A stretch of DNA of 64,000 nt from Pyropia yezoensis (Eukaryota > Rhodophyta > Bangiophyceae > Bangiales > Bangiaceae), in NCBI GenBank assembly GCA_009829735.1, contig CM020620.1, forward strand, positions 22,046,020 through 22,110,019, read 5' to 3'. A model generated the notes under the pieces. That model was not told the origin of the DNA, did not search any database, and saw only the letters and a list, made by a program, of their open reading frames with translations. This document shows positions 30,241-42,062 of this stretch, piece after piece (within the stretch, counting starts at the first letter, position 1; the number at the start of each line of letters is the position of its first letter). A program made the position numbers and the translations under genes.

Positions 30241-31201
30241 CACTTGGGGGGGGGGCGCGGGGGGGGGGGGGAGGGGTTGCGGGAGGGACGGCGGGGGAGC
30301 GCCGCTGACCTTGGCAGCGGGTACCGCGCGGCCCGATGCGCCAGCCCTGTAGCGGCCGCCTCGGCGCTGTCGCACTGGCGCGCCAGCGGGGAGAGAGTCT
30401 TTCCCACCTCCATCGTTCTTTGCGACCAGGCAGCCGTCTCCCTCACAGTCTCCCTCGCAGGATGCCGCCGGCGGACTTTGCAGACGCGGCCCTGCCGGCG
30501 GCCCTGAGGGGCCGGGCGCGCTCCTCCGCGCCCTGGACTGACGTTGGGGGAACCCCGCGCCACAGGGACGGACGGCGCCCCCCGCGCGTGGCCCCGCGCG
30601 CCGCCGTTGATGGGCGTGGCCGCGCCACAGCGCCGTGCCCTGCCGGCCACTACATACCCGTTGCTCCGACCGCTCTGGGTACCTATGAAGAAACACAGTT
30701 GACGGAGCCGGTCTCAAGAGACCAACGACCACCGCGCGTCCACTCCCTCGCGGGTCCGTCCCACACGCAGGCAGAGGCGCATGCATCCCACCTGACACGG
30801 CGCGCCTCGGCTTTACCAGGGCACCCCGCCGTCGTTGATGCCTGCCGTGCCGTTCCCTGCGACGTTGATGCTTCGGGCTTGCGACCGGGTGCTCCTCCCC
30901 GCATCCCCTCAGCGTGCAATTCGAGTCCTGTGGTTCAACTTTAGCTGACGGTGGAAACGTTGCTGCAACAGGGCCGCCCACCGAAATGTGGCTCACAGAA
31001 GTAGAGGACTCTACTGGGAGCTCCCGCTCGTGCCGCGCCGTCGCCGGTGCTGCGTCGCGACGGCTTCGTCCGACGACAAACCCCCCAAACGAGAAGAGTC
31101 ACCACCACTGCGGTCGACCTCCAGGGGCACCCACCCCGTCTTGCAACGGCTCCCACCGGCCATTCTCTGTCCCATACCCGCCCCTGTCGGCCAACGAGGC
31201 G
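30241..31201. other. Intergenic stretch
   Basis: Promoter side of the flavoprotein gene and 3' side of the large gene, both on plus. Overlapping frames on both strands have no family resemblance. A T-loop-like word near 30920 is not part of a foldable tRNA. Confidence 0.4.
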
Positions 31202-31998
31202 ATGCTCCTGTTTGTCACCCCGTTGCCGGCGGCGGTGGCCACCCGCCCGGGGTGGGGTGCCACCGCCAATGGCAGCCCCCGCTGGCCGCGGGGGGTGCTC
31301 CTGGAGCCACGGCGGGGCGCCGCTCTCCCCCCCCTCCTCCCCCTCCCCCGCTCCCCGCAACCCCCCTCCGTCCGCCGCGGCCTGCCCGTTTCGTGCGCCG
31401 CCACCACCCCCCCCCCCCCGCCCCGCACGCGCTCCATTGTCGTCATTGGCGGCGGCGCGGCGGGCTACCTCGCCGCCATTGAGGCGGCCGAGGCGGTGGC
31501 CGCCGCGGCGCCCCCGTCGGCGGGCACCCCCCCCCCGCCGCCGCCCGTCCGGGTGACCATCCTCGAGGCCACCCCCACCCCGCTGGCCAAGGTCGCCGCC
31601 AGCGGCGGCGGCCGGTGCAACGTGACCCACAACGCCGCCCTGCCGCTGGCGGCAGTCGCGGCGGCCTACCCGCGGGGCCGCCCCGCCCTGCGGGGGCCCC
31701 TCACCGCGTTTGGGCCCGCCCAGGCGGTCGCGTGGTTTGCCGCCCGGGGGGTGGCGCTCAAGACCGAGGCCGACGGCCGCATGTTTCCCGTCACCGACTC
31801 GTCCGCGACGGTGGTGGCGGCGCTGGCCGCCGCCGCCACGTCGGCGGGGGTGGTTGTCCGACGTCGCTGCCGCGTGACGGGGCTGGCGGTGGTGGGGGGG
31901 GGGGGGGGCGGCGACGGTGACGGTGGCGGAGACGGTGACGGCAACGCTGAAGGCGGGCCCGCACTGGCCATCTCGGTCGCGTCGGCGGGCGCTGGCGC

Positions 31999-32032
<34 letters not shown>

Positions 32033-33247
32033 ACCATCCTGGCCGACGCGGTGGTGCTAGCAACCGGCTCGGCACGGCCGCCGCAGCGGTGGGTGGAGGC
32101 GCTCGGCCACGCGGTGGTGCCGCCCGTGCCGTCCCTGTTTACCTTCGCCACGGCGGGGGAGCCGCGGCTGGCGGGCCTCGCGGGGCTGTCTGTCGCGCAC
32201 GTGCGCATCGGGCTGCGCTTGCCACCGCCGGCCGCCGAGGCGGCTGCCGTGGTGGGGGGGGGCGCTGCTGCACGGGGCACAGCAGCATCAGCGGCGGCGG
32301 CGGGGCCAGTGGCGACAGCCGTCGAGGGCGCCCCCGCCAAGCGCCGACGCCGACGGGGCGGCGGTGGCGGTGGCGGTGGCGGCGGTGGCGGCGGTGGCGG
32401 TGGGCGCGGGCGCGCCGATGTGGTGGATCCCCAAGAGGGCCCCCTCCTCATCACCCACTGGGGCATGAGCGGCCCCGCGGTGCTGCGGCTGTCTGCGTTT
32501 GGCGCGCGGGCGCTCGCCGCGGCCGGCTACACGGCCACCGCGGTGGTCTGCTGGCTGCCCGACCTGACCCCCGCGGACGTGGCGGCGGCGCTGACAACGG
32601 CCAAGCGCCGCCTCGCGGGCCGGGCGGTCACCTCCGTGTCGCCCTTCCCGGCCATCCCGCGGCGCCTGTGGCGGGCGCTGGCGGCCGAGGCGGTTGGCCG
32701 GGGCGCCCCCACCACCACCACCACCACCACCACCACCACCACCACCACCACCACCCCCACCGGCACCGCGGATGACACGCTCCGGTGGGCGGATCTGCCA
32801 AAGGCGGCGATGGCGCGCCTCGCCACCGCCCTCACCGCGTGTGCGGTACCGATTTCGGGCAAGGGCGTGTACAAGGACGAGTTTGTCACCGCGGGGGGGG
32901 TCGACTGGCGCGGGGTGGACCGGCACATGGCCAGCCGTCACGTGCGGGGGCTCTTCTTTGCTGGCGAGGTGCTGGACGTGGATGGCGTGACGGGCGGCTT
33001 TAACTTTCAGGCCGCATGGACGACGGGCTGGCTCGCCGGCCGCGCCGCTGCGCAGACGGTGATGGCGGCGGCGGCAGCGGCGACGGTGGCGCAGGAGGCC
33101 ACGGGGGGGGGGGCGGCGGCCACACAGCGGGCCGCAGCGTCTGCCGCGGCGGGTGCGCCGCCGGCGTCTGCTGTGCCGACGGCCGTGGCGGCGGCAGCCG
33201 CGGCGGCACCCACGGAGGGGACCACGGCAGAGCCGCCGGTAGGGTGA
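31202..33247 (+). CDS. HI0933/YhiN-family FAD-dependent oxidoreductase
   Basis: 681 residues from ATG 31202. An Ala/Pro/Arg-rich leader of ~75 residues (organelle targeting likely) precedes the FAD-binding fold IVVIGGGAAGYLAAIEAAE. The family signature SGGGRCNVTH follows, then DGRMFPVTD, ADAVVLATGS, ITHWGMSGPAVLRLSAF and the C-terminal GEVLDVDGVTGGFNFQAAW. Bacterial relatives are about 400 residues; the excess here comes from the leader, poly-Gly loops, a 15-residue Thr run coded by (ACC)n near 32710-32755 and an Ala-rich tail. The substrate is unknown; the nucleotide cofactor is inferred from the family. ATG 31202 is chosen because the longer frame from 30914 has no leader-like or conserved sequence before it. 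Confidence 0.9.
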
Positions 33248-34397
33248 TGAGGCAGGTCGCCCGCGTAAAGATGGGCGCGCGGCGCCTGCTCCCGCTGTCG
33301 CTATGGGCTCCAACCCCCCCCCCCCTTCTCGTTCGTTTCATCACGCACGCGGGGTGGGGATCGGCGGCCGCCGAGGGGATGCCACGCGGCTGGCGCCTTG
33401 GGAGGCGGTGGGCGGCAGTCTTGCGCAGCAGCGGCTAACGGTCTTGTGCGGCTGCAGCGGACGGTCTTGTGCGGCTGCGGCGGACGGTATTGCGCCCGCA
33501 GAGGCGGGGGGGTGGGGGGTGTGGGGGTATCTTCTCTCTGTTCCCTCCCCTGTATATTGGGTGTGACTGCTTGCAGTTCCTCCCCCCAAGCCATCTTGCC
33601 AACAAGGACTGCATACCAGCACGCGACACAGGTTCAACAAGGGTTTATATGTCCAAGACCCACCATGGCGGGTGGCCACCATCCCAACCGCTGGTAATGG
33701 GCCCCAACTCTCGCGCGCTACCACCACTCCTCGACACAGACGGCTACTGCTGCACAAGAAAAGCAGGGGAAAATGGAAAGAACAGCGCCCGCCCTCGATG
33801 GAGCGCGCGCCTCGCGGAACACGCGGCCGCCACAGCGTGGGTGGCGGCCGGAACCGCGGCAATGCGGTGGTGCCCTCCAACGCCCCACCCGTGTGACGTG
33901 CCCCGCCCCCGTCGACGACAGTACACCACCCCCACTGGGGGGGGGGGTAGCCGCCGTCGTCGGGCACGGGCTGTCGTTATGGCACCCGCCAGTCGGTGCG
34001 GGTGACCACCTCCCCCGCGAGCCGCGGGGGGTAGGGGGGGGGGGCGCGGGGACGGCGGCCGAGGCGGCAGCACCGCCGCAGCCGACGGGGGCCCGTGCAG
34101 CAGGGGTGGTGACCGTAGCCGCGTCGGTGGCGACCACCGGGTCGGCAGTTGAACGGCAGATGGCGGCGGCGACAGTGGCGGCGGCGGCAGCAGCGGCGGC
34201 AGCAGCAGCGGCGGCGGCCGCGGTCGTCGTCAGCAACAACGCCCGCCCGAAAATGGCGGGCGAGCAACAACAAGACAAAGAATACAGTATGCAAGCGGGC
34301 CCCCACCACCCGGGCGGTGGCGTGCCCTCTACCCCCCCACCCCCCCACCACCCCCCACCCATGACCCCCAAAGGCGGCCGCGCTGGGCGGGGCTACC
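33248..34397. other. Convergent spacer with repeats
   Basis: Between the flavoprotein (+) and the coiled-coil gene (-). A 23-bp tandem repeat lies at 33416-33505. Ala-rich frames at 33773-34429 read through poly-GCN and have no family resemblance. I call no gene. Confidence 0.45.
33416..33505. repeat. 23-bp tandem repeat
   Basis: Three to four degenerate units of CGGTCTTGTGCGGCTGCGGC plus GGA. Confidence 0.75.
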
Positions 34398-36797
34398 TCA
34401 CTCGGACGAGAAGCAGCCGCAGCTTTTGAAAAAGCCGGTAATGCGACCGCCCGACGAGCCCTCCTTAGCGCCCTGGGCCGTCGACGCGTCGCTAGTCATC
34501 TTGGTCTTATCCGTACCCGCGCTCGTCCGAGCACCGCCCTTGGTAGCCCCCTTGTCCGCCGCCTTGACCGCCTCGGCCTCCTTCTTCTTCTTGGCCGCGA
34601 TCACGTCCGCGGCGTCGTCAATGCCGCGGGTGGTGCCCTTCGCGGCCGCCTCCTCAGGCGAAACGATCACCACCGACGCGGGGGAGCCGGGCTGCTCACC
34701 AGAGATCTGCACGCCCGTGACAGGGGCAATGACGGGCTCAGAGGACACGGCCTGAAGGGCGGCCTCGGCGGTCATCTCAGCCTCGGCCTGCGCAGCGGTG
34801 CGGACTCCTTCCTCGGCGAGTTCAGCCTCCACCGCCGCGAGGTCGTCCGTCGTCGCCGCATCGGGGGCGGCCGTCGCGCCCACCTCACCATCGTCCGACG
34901 CAATGTCGCGGGAGGCAACAGCGCCGCCGTCGGCCGCGACCGGGACCATGGCCGGGGCGGTCTCGCCCTCCTCCAGCTCCTCCTCATCCTCGTCCTCGAC
35001 TTCGCTCTCTTCATCCTCCTCCTCCTCCTCGTCGCTGTCCTCCACGGAGGCAACAGCAACGGCAGTGGCGGTCGTGACAGTGGCATCGCCCACCTTCTCA
35101 GTCGCAAACGTCACGGCTGGTGCGCCAGAGGCCGCGGCCTTGCCCTCCTCCTCCTCCTTGTCCTCGTCCAACCCCTCCGCGCCGTCGAACGCGCGCGACA
35201 CGGTGGAAGTGCGGGGGGTAGTGGCGCCCTCTGAGTCGTCAATGGTGTCCGCCCCCATGGGCATCGACGCCGGCTCCTCCTCGTAGGTGCCCTCGGTGTA
35301 GTCACTCTGACCCGCCGAAGAGGCCATCGACATGCGAGGACCGGCCCCGGACTGGAACGCACCACCCTCAGGTTCCGCATCAGCCGAGCGCGCTGCCGAA
35401 GAAGCGGCCACAGCAGCCGGCGGCTCCCCCGAAGACAGTCGGGCGACAGACATACGACGAGACTCATCCACCTCGCCCTTCTGCTTATCAATGGCGCCCG
35501 TGACGTCGCGCTCCAGCACCGCCAGCAGCTGTGCCTTCTCGTCCTCCTTTGCCGTGACAAGTGCGAGCATGGCGCTCTCGTGCGCGTCCTTCATGTCCTG
35601 CATCTCCTGGCGCAAGCGCGCCAGCTCGGCTTCCAGCCCCGACTTGTCGGCGCTGGTCGAAGCCAACGACCGGGACACCTCCTCCTTCTCAGATTCGGTC
35701 TTCGCGGCCGCCGCGGTCGCCGCCGCCAACGCGGAGCTGGTTGCAGCCAGCTGGGACTCGAGGTCTGTCTTGCCAGCGGTGACAGCCTTAAGCTCATCGT
35801 CGAGGTCCGCGTACGCGCTCTCTTTCGCCTGGACCGATGCTTGAGACCGCTCCAGCTCCTCCTTGGTCGACGCAACCTCCTCCTGCGCCGCCGCGGTCGC
35901 CGCCCGCGCCGTCTCCACCTCCGCCTCCAGCGCCTTGACAGACTCTTCCGCAGACGCGTGGAGATCGCGCACCCCCTTGAGGCTCTCCTCAACCTCATCC
36001 ACGCGCCCTTCGGCGGCGCTGAGCTTCGCCTCAGCGTCCTGCTTCGCCAGTTGCGCCTCCTCTGCATTGCGGCGAGCTTCTTCCAACGATGCGTTCAGGC
36101 CAGAGATCTGCTCGTTGAGGCTGGCGACCTCTCCCTCCAGCCGGGCCTTCTCCTCCGCTGTCGTCTCAAGTGCCACTGACCGCTCGGTGGCCTCAGTTTT
36201 GGCAGCTTCCAAGTCCCGCTCCAGTACCGTCCGCGCTGCGGCGGCCGCCATGAGCTCCTCCCCCGCCTCCCGCGTCTTAACCTCGTTAGCGGCGTTGAGC
36301 TCAGCCAGCTGGGCCTCGACCGACTCCTTCTCGGTCTGCAAAGCCTTCCCGTCAGCAATGTTGCGTTTCAGTCGGGCCTTAAGCTCCTTCACGGTCCTCC
36401 GCGCGCCGTCATAGTTGCTCGTAGCGGTGGCCAGCTCCGCCTCCTTGGCCGCCAGTTCCGCGGCGGCGGCCTGGGCGGCCCGCAGTTCCGCCAACAAGTT
36501 GATGTACGCGCGGCGGAGGTTGGCGTTCTCCCCTCCGAGGTGGGCGGCGTCCGCTTCGAGCTTGCGCAGCTTCTTGTTGAGACTCGAGTTGAGGGTAGTG
36601 AGCTTGGTCATTTGCCTGTCGGCCGTCCGCTGCAAGGACTCGACATCGCCCGTCAGTGTGCGCGCCATCTCCTCGTCAAGGGAGGTGGTGGAGAGGCGCG
36701 CAAAGAGGGCATCCGCGTCCGTTGAGCCGCGACCGGGCACGGCGGGGCTCGTCGGCGCCATGGCCGTTGCGGGGTCCACCGCTACCGCCGCTGCCAT
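34398..36797 (-). CDS. Long coiled-coil protein with acidic tail
   Basis: 799 residues from ATG 36797 (MAAAVAVDPATAM); an upstream in-frame ATG at 36845 lacks leader character. Residues ~60-460 form a near-continuous coiled coil rich in Ala/Glu/Lys (for example SSLNKKLRKLEADAAHLGGE and NEQISGLNASLEEARRNAEE). A Ser/Pro-rich linker follows, then an acidic run (DSDEEEEEDEESEVEDEDEE) and a short conserved-looking end GGRITGFFKSCGCFSSE whose two Cys could be lipidated. Such proteins tether or scaffold membranes or cytoskeleton; the role here is unknown. Confidence 0.85.
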   Translation of the reverse strand: MAAAVAVDPATAMAPTSPAVPGRGSTDADALFARLSTTSLDEEMARTLTGDVESLQRTADRQMTKLTTLNSSLNKKLRKLEADAAHLGGENANLRRAYINLLAELRAAQAAAAELAAKEAELATATSNYDGARRTVKELKARLKRNIADGKALQTEKESVEAQLAELNAANEVKTREAGEELMAAAAARTVLERDLEAAKTEATERSVALETTAEEKARLEGEVASLNEQISGLNASLEEARRNAEEAQLAKQDAEAKLSAAEGRVDEVEESLKGVRDLHASAEESVKALEAEVETARAATAAAQEEVASTKEELERSQASVQAKESAYADLDDELKAVTAGKTDLESQLAATSSALAAATAAAAKTESEKEEVSRSLASTSADKSGLEAELARLRQEMQDMKDAHESAMLALVTAKEDEKAQLLAVLERDVTGAIDKQKGEVDESRRMSVARLSSGEPPAAVAASSAARSADAEPEGGAFQSGAGPRMSMASSAGQSDYTEGTYEEEPASMPMGADTIDDSEGATTPRTSTVSRAFDGAEGLDEDKEEEEGKAAASGAPAVTFATEKVGDATVTTATAVAVASVEDSDEEEEEDEESEVEDEDEEELEEGETAPAMVPVAADGGAVASRDIASDDGEVGATAAPDAATTDDLAAVEAELAEEGVRTAAQAEAEMTAEAALQAVSSEPVIAPVTGVQISGEQPGSPASVVIVSPEEAAAKGTTRGIDDAADVIAAKKKKEAEAVKAADKGATKGGARTSAGTDKTKMTSDASTAQGAKEGSSGGRITGFFKSCGCFSSE

Positions 36798-39700
36798 GGT
36801 CGCAGACGCCACCCGCGTCCGCTGCCACCAACGGAGGTCTCCCACACGCGGCGCTCACCCGCGCCTCGGCTCGGGTCGGCGGTACGCACGGGTGTCGAGA
36901 GAGCTACTACCGCGAGGTCGGGAGGGGAGCCAGAACGCGGTGAGAGCGGCGGCGGAGGGGTCGACGGGCAACGGGCGGAACGGAACACACGGATCACCCA
37001 CTCGCAAGAAGCTCGGGATGGGACGCGGGTGGGCGGGGATGGAGGCGCGCGCGGGGGAATGGGCACGGAGGGGTCACTGGCGGGTCGCGCCGAGCCGCGG
37101 TTGGTTGACAGATACCAATGTCAACCGCCCCGCTGGCCACGAGGAGGGGGGGGGGGGGAGGGGGGAGAGGTTCCCGCGCACCGCCGCGCAAGGGTGACTG
37201 ACGTCCGAAAGCAGCCTAACGGCCACGGCGTCGACAGGCGCTGCAGGCACCCCGTCTGTGGGGTTCCCACGGCCAACCTCGGGCGGTCTGGAACGCGACC
37301 ACCGCGGGCGCACCGGCCCCCACGTAGCCGCCCTCCCCGTCCCACCCGCCGGCGCCGGCGGGTCGTTTCCCTCCTGGAGAGCCCCGCGCGGCGTCTAGAC
37401 CGCCCACGTCTAGACGAGCCTGGTCGCCTCGCAGGTGTCAACACCGGGGCGTGGCGCAGCTGCTTCCGTCCCGAGCAATAAAAAGGAGACGCCGTCTCCC
37501 CCACCGCCCGCCCCCCAGACGCCGCTCCCACACCCCAACCACACCCACCGGGCCGACCCTCACGCGCCGCGCGCCGCCGTTTCCACGAGCAGCGCCCGCG
37601 CCAGGCAAGGGCGCAACGTGGGCGAGCAGGGGGCAGCGGCAGATACCGCCACGCTGTTGTGCAAGCCGGGGCGGGGGGGGGTTGGCAGTGCCGGGCGGCG
37701 TGGGGGGGGGGTAGACGCGAGTTCGGGATGGTCAACCGTTCCGCGAGGGAGCAGCGTGTCGACCGCAGGGCCGCCGTCCGGTCGGGCACGGGGGGGGGGC
37801 GGGCGGTGGCGAGGCAAGGGGGTGGCGCAACGGAGGGGCGGTGTGCCACGGGAGGTGGACGGGGACGCGCCGCTGGTCGTTACGTTGACGGGGGCTGCGC
37901 GCACGAAGAAAAAGGGGGCGCGGTGGGAGCGAGCGTGCATGCAGCGTCGGGGGGGGGGGAGTAGGGTGGCACCGAGAGGTGAGAGACCAGGGGAGCGCGG
38001 GTTCTGCTGGCGGGGCGGCCCCACGCGGGCGGCTGATAAATTGCCCAACCGACTGCCAGCGGGGGGGGGGCGCTGGAGGGCAGCGGGACCCCAACACAAC
38101 ACCGCCTCTGCAGACTGTCTCTCGTTGGTATGTACCAACGCCCCCTCCTCAGCATGGGATTCGCTGCTGTTCCTCTTTTTGAACGCGGCGCGCATGCGCG
38201 CGTAGGCGCTCGCGCGCTACATAATCTGGCCGCCCTCCCCGGTGAGAAACGGTGGATGTGCTGGACGTGAGTGAGTTGTGAGTACATAGTGGGGTAGCCG
38301 GCCGGGCGGACAGGGAGGTCAGTACCCGCCCTGTCCGCCCGGCCCGCTACCCCACTACGGTGCAGTGGTCCTCCAGTGAGTCCGTCGTGGCGTCTCCGCG
38401 TCCGGGGGATTACAGCGGCGGGTCCCTGCTTTCTCTACCCACCGGGTGCCGTGCCCTCTTTGCACACGCCGCCATCCATCCCCGCAAATCAAAGGATCGT
38501 ATGCCCCTCGAGCCCAGAAGACGACACATAAGCGGGCCCTCGTGTTTGCCAATGGCCCACAGGGACGCAACTGGGGCTCAGGCCAATGGCCAGCGCCGGG
38601 CGCACCGCCACGTACGGGAAGTTCGGAGGGCACGAAAATTGTGGGGGCTGTAAAGTTTGTGCGCCGGAGGGGTCTCGGGAGGGGTTCGGGATTGTGTCTG
38701 AAAGAGTAGGCGCAGCACCTTCGATCCCACCGGCAGACGCGAGCAAAAACCGGGTGTTGGCACGTTCCCATCCGTGAGCGCGGGGGGGAGGGGCATTTAC
38801 TGCAGAAATTCAGACAGGGGCCGGCGTCGAAAGGGGGGGCTTGGTCGAGGTTGCCACCGGGGGGCGACCGCCGTTTTGCTCACCGCCCCGCCTCTGCGTG
38901 GAAGGTGGCACTCTCGGCTTGCTCCAAGGCGCCACCCCCCACCACTGATGTGATGCGAAACGCTCGAGCGGAAGGGGCAGGGGTTGTCACTCTTCCTCAG
39001 GGTGCGCCGGACATCCGCGATGGGGATGAGGCAGGGCAGAACCTCGAGCGGGAGCAGTGGCGGTGCCCCTCGCCCTACAGGTCGGGCCGCCTGGGGTGAA
39101 TGGTGTAAACGACTGCCAGACCTCAAAGGACCAAGCCCACGACCCCGCGAGGTCATCCCTCCACGACAGCCCCGCGGTGGTGGTAGTCTTTGGCCAACGA
39201 GTGGATGGGTGGACCTGCTCCTCGTCGTTGGTCTGCGACCCTGACACACCGGGTGGGCCACCGCAGACACCAGCCACGAGTGGTGGACGTGCCACAACCT
39301 CCCCCGGGGGTGCTTGGGGTGCAATGCGGCGCTGGTGAGTGGAAAATCGAGGACGATCATGGTCAATGATTGGCGGGCTGGCGCACTCGACGGCCAGATT
39401 CTTTGGTGCGTCACCAGTGGCCAGTGATGACGCACCGCATCGTGCGGCGAGTCGGCCGCCAACAGCACAGCCAATGAGGCGTTGTTCTCGACGGACAGCG
39501 CCTCCGAGCAGAACGAGACATACTGCCATGGCAAGTGACCAGACACCTGATTGGCCAATAGGAACCGCTTAAATACAGCTATTCGACCAGGAACGATTCA
39601 TGGGCGTTCAAACGATTTTGACCCCACGTCGATGGCTTGGCCCCTGGGACAAGAGTGCAACTTGCACCCGACTCGTCAAGGCGTTCGGTAATTAGGGTGC

Positions 39701-39932
39701 AAAAGTAAAAACCGAAACCGAACGCGTCCGCTTCGACTTACAGTATACTTACAAAGCCAGCTTCGCCATCTGAACGCTTGACGTGGCACGCCGTGACCTG
39801 AACTGACCACACTCTGAAGCGTCCTCCTCCATTGCCTCACCCACCCCCTACCACCTCATCTGCCTCCCCTACACCCCGTTCCGTCTACCCCCGCCTTCCC
39901 CTCCGACGCCGTGTTGCCCCGGCAGTGCGGCC
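36798..39932. promoter_or_regulatory. 3.1-kb divergent intergenic region
   Basis: Lies between the coiled-coil gene (-) and the Ala-rich gene (+), so both promoters should be here. It holds an AATAAAAAGG TATA-like word at about 37477, the strong hairpin 38287-38357, a TTAAATAC TATA-like word at about 39568 before the plus gene, and an inverted repeat GCGTTCGGT/ACCGAACGC around 39681-39724. A 253-codon minus frame (38797-39558) has no recognised relative and is not called. Confidence 0.45.
38287..38357. repeat. 29-bp inverted repeat, strong hairpin
   Basis: The arms 38287-38315 and 38329-38357 pair over 29 bp with one mismatch (TAGTGGGGTAGC outside, GGCCGGGCGGACAGGG inside) around a 13-base loop. 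It could be a small transposon or a structured RNA or terminator. Confidence 0.9.
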
Positions 39933-40901
39933 ATGCCCGTCCCACCTGCGGCTGGGGGTGGGGTGTCCCCCCGTCCGCGTCATCCTCCTTCCGCCGCGCC
40001 GGCGGCCTTCCTCCCCCCGCCCGCCGCCGCCGCCACCAGTGGCACCAGTGGCGGCGGCGGCGACCCTGTATGGCTGCCGCTCCGCCATGCGTGGCCTCGC
40101 GGCGGGGACTGTCTCCCGCACTGTGGGGGTGCCTCGCGACGGCGCCCGCCCGCCGCCGTCCTGGCAGCGGCTGCGGCGGCGGCGGCGGCGGCAGCAGCAC
40201 CAGGCGGGGCAATGGCGGCAGCGGGTACAGTGGCGGCGACGGGGCCATCCCCGCGTACCCCCCTGCAGCCTTTGCCTCCTTCGCGGGGCGGGGGGCGTCC
40301 CCGCCGGGGTCCCCGCCAAGGCAAGGACATGCGGCGGTGCGTGGTGACCCGCGTCCTAGCCCCACGGTCCACCCTCCTCCGCGTGACTCGGGTGCCCACC
40401 GCCATTGCAACGGCGGCCGCAGCGGCGGCAGCGACAACTGCAGCGGCGGCGGCGACGGCGGCAGCGTCCACGACAGCGGCCGCGGCGCCACCGTCCGAGG
40501 CGGTGGCGGCAGCGGCGACCGAGGCGGCGGCGGCGGCCGAAGCGGTGGCGGCGGCAGCGGCGACCGCCTCCCCCTACGTGGTGGTGGTGGCGGGCACGCC
40601 CGGCAGCGGCACCGCGCAGGGCCGCTCCGCCTACCTTACCGCCGAGCCGGCGGTGGTGGCGACGGCGCGTCGGCGGCGGGCGCTCGACCGGGCCGTCCGC
40701 GCGCCCCTTACGGACGCGGCGTGGGCGACGCTGGCACGCCTCGCCGCAGAGGCGGCAGCGGCGGCAGCCGAGGCGGCCAAAGCGGCCATGGCGGAGGGGG
40801 AGGAGGTGGGGAAGGAGGAGGGGGAGGCGACGGGGGAGGGCGAGGCGGGAAGGAGCACGGGGGGGTGGGGAGGGGGGGACGGATGCCGCGACAAAGGCTG
40901 A
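39933..40901 (+). CDS. Ala-rich protein of unknown function
   Basis: 322 codons, single exon, preceded by a C/T-rich leader. The N-terminal ~130 residues are Pro/Ala/Arg-rich and may target an organelle. The middle is almost all Ala with some Glu/Thr. The ordered part is SPYVVVVAGTPGSGTAQGRS, then YLTAEPAVVATARRRRALDR and APLTDAAWATLARLAAEAAA. The tail is Glu/Gly-rich. GTPGSGTAQGRS faintly recalls a phosphate-binding loop but lacks the GK(S/T). No family assigned. Confidence 0.5.
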   Translation: MPVPPAAGGGVSPRPRHPPSAAPAAFLPPPAAAATSGTSGGGGDPVWLPLRHAWPRGGDCLPHCGGASRRRPPAAVLAAAAAAAAAAAAPGGAMAAAGTVAATGPSPRTPLQPLPPSRGGGRPRRGPRQGKDMRRCVVTRVLAPRSTLLRVTRVPTAIATAAAAAAATTAAAAATAAASTTAAAAPPSEAVAAAATEAAAAAEAVAAAAATASPYVVVVAGTPGSGTAQGRSAYLTAEPAVVATARRRRALDRAVRAPLTDAAWATLARLAAEAAAAAAEAAKAAMAEGEEVGKEEGEATGEGEAGRSTGGWGGGDGCRDKG

Positions 40902-42062
40902 CGGACCGCGGGGAGGGCCAGAGGGGAGGGAGGGCAGCAGTGCCGTGAGCTGCTTCCGTGCAGGGGGGGGGAGGAGAGGGGTGGGCGCCTGTTTGTCCTG
41001 CCGCCCGCCCCGCCAAGGCCACGCGCACGGCGGCGTGCGGCCGGCCGGTGGGGCCCCCACACCCGGTGCGTGGGCGGGGCGGCGCACCACCGCATGGCGG
41101 CGCGGGCGGCCCGCGGCGGTCGCATGCCGAGGGGCAGCTCCCACGGCAGGGGGCGAACGGCAACACGAGGCCGGCTGGGTGACACCTCCCCGTCGTCCAC
41201 ATCTGCTTGCCCTTTTCTCGTGTGGGATGGGGGAGGGCGCAAAAGGGGGGAGGGGAGGATTGGGGGGTGTCGCGACACCACCCCCACCCTCCCCATCCAC
41301 TTTGCCCCGTCCCCATCCTCTCCCCCTCCACCCCTAGGCGCGCCGGCAGACACTCCAACCAGGCGTTGGCGCACCACAATCGCACCACGCCACCTGCCGT
41401 TACACTGGCCGCCGCTAGCGAGCGCCACCGCCGTCGAGTCCTGGCCAACGGCGCCGCCCCGCGCGGGCGACGCCCCGGCGACGAGGGGTGCTCGTGCGCC
41501 TCCCGCGGGAACCCCGCCCAGTCTTCCCACACGAAAGAGGTTTCCGTCCCCTCCCCCCGCCGCCCCCCCTTCCCGTCTCTTCGTGCTGCTGTGGACGGGG
41601 AGGGTAGGGGTGCAGCAGCCTCTTTGTCGAGACCCCCCCCCCCCCACCAACTTCCTCCCCACCCTTCATCCGCAACTAACTATTCTGGCTCGCCGGCCAC
41701 GACCCCCTCCCATCGACTTCGAGGGCACGCCACACGGCAGCGGCAGCGGCGGCGGCGAGGCGGTGCGACGACGACGACGGCAGCAGCGGAAGCGGCGGCA
41801 GCGGCAGCGGCGAAGGCCGCAGGGTAGCTGAGGCCTTTGTCCGCGCCAAGAGCCGCAGGACGCAGTGGTGCCGCCGTCGCCGCCATCGTCGCCGTAGCTG
41901 CCGCCGCCGCGCCACCATCGCTGCCCACCGCTGCCGCCAGCGGGTGGTGAGGCCCCATTCCCCACCGCCAGCCGCGAGATGCAGCAGTGCCACTGCCGCC
42001 ACCGCCGACGCCGACGCATCACCAACGCCGCCCACGGCTGCCGTCAACAGAGGGGTGAGGCA
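40902..42062. other. Convergent spacer
   Basis: GC-rich DNA between the Ala-rich gene (+) and cyclin C (-). Only low-complexity frames. A short palindrome GGTGTCGCGACACC lies at 41266-41279. Confidence 0.45.

Noticed and set aside
30915-30940. Second T-loop-like word ATTCGAGTCC
   Set aside because: Flanking bases do not form a T stem.
38797-39558. 253-codon minus-strand frame
   Set aside because: No family resemblance, unusual codon choice and an equally good overlapping frame (38987-39529).
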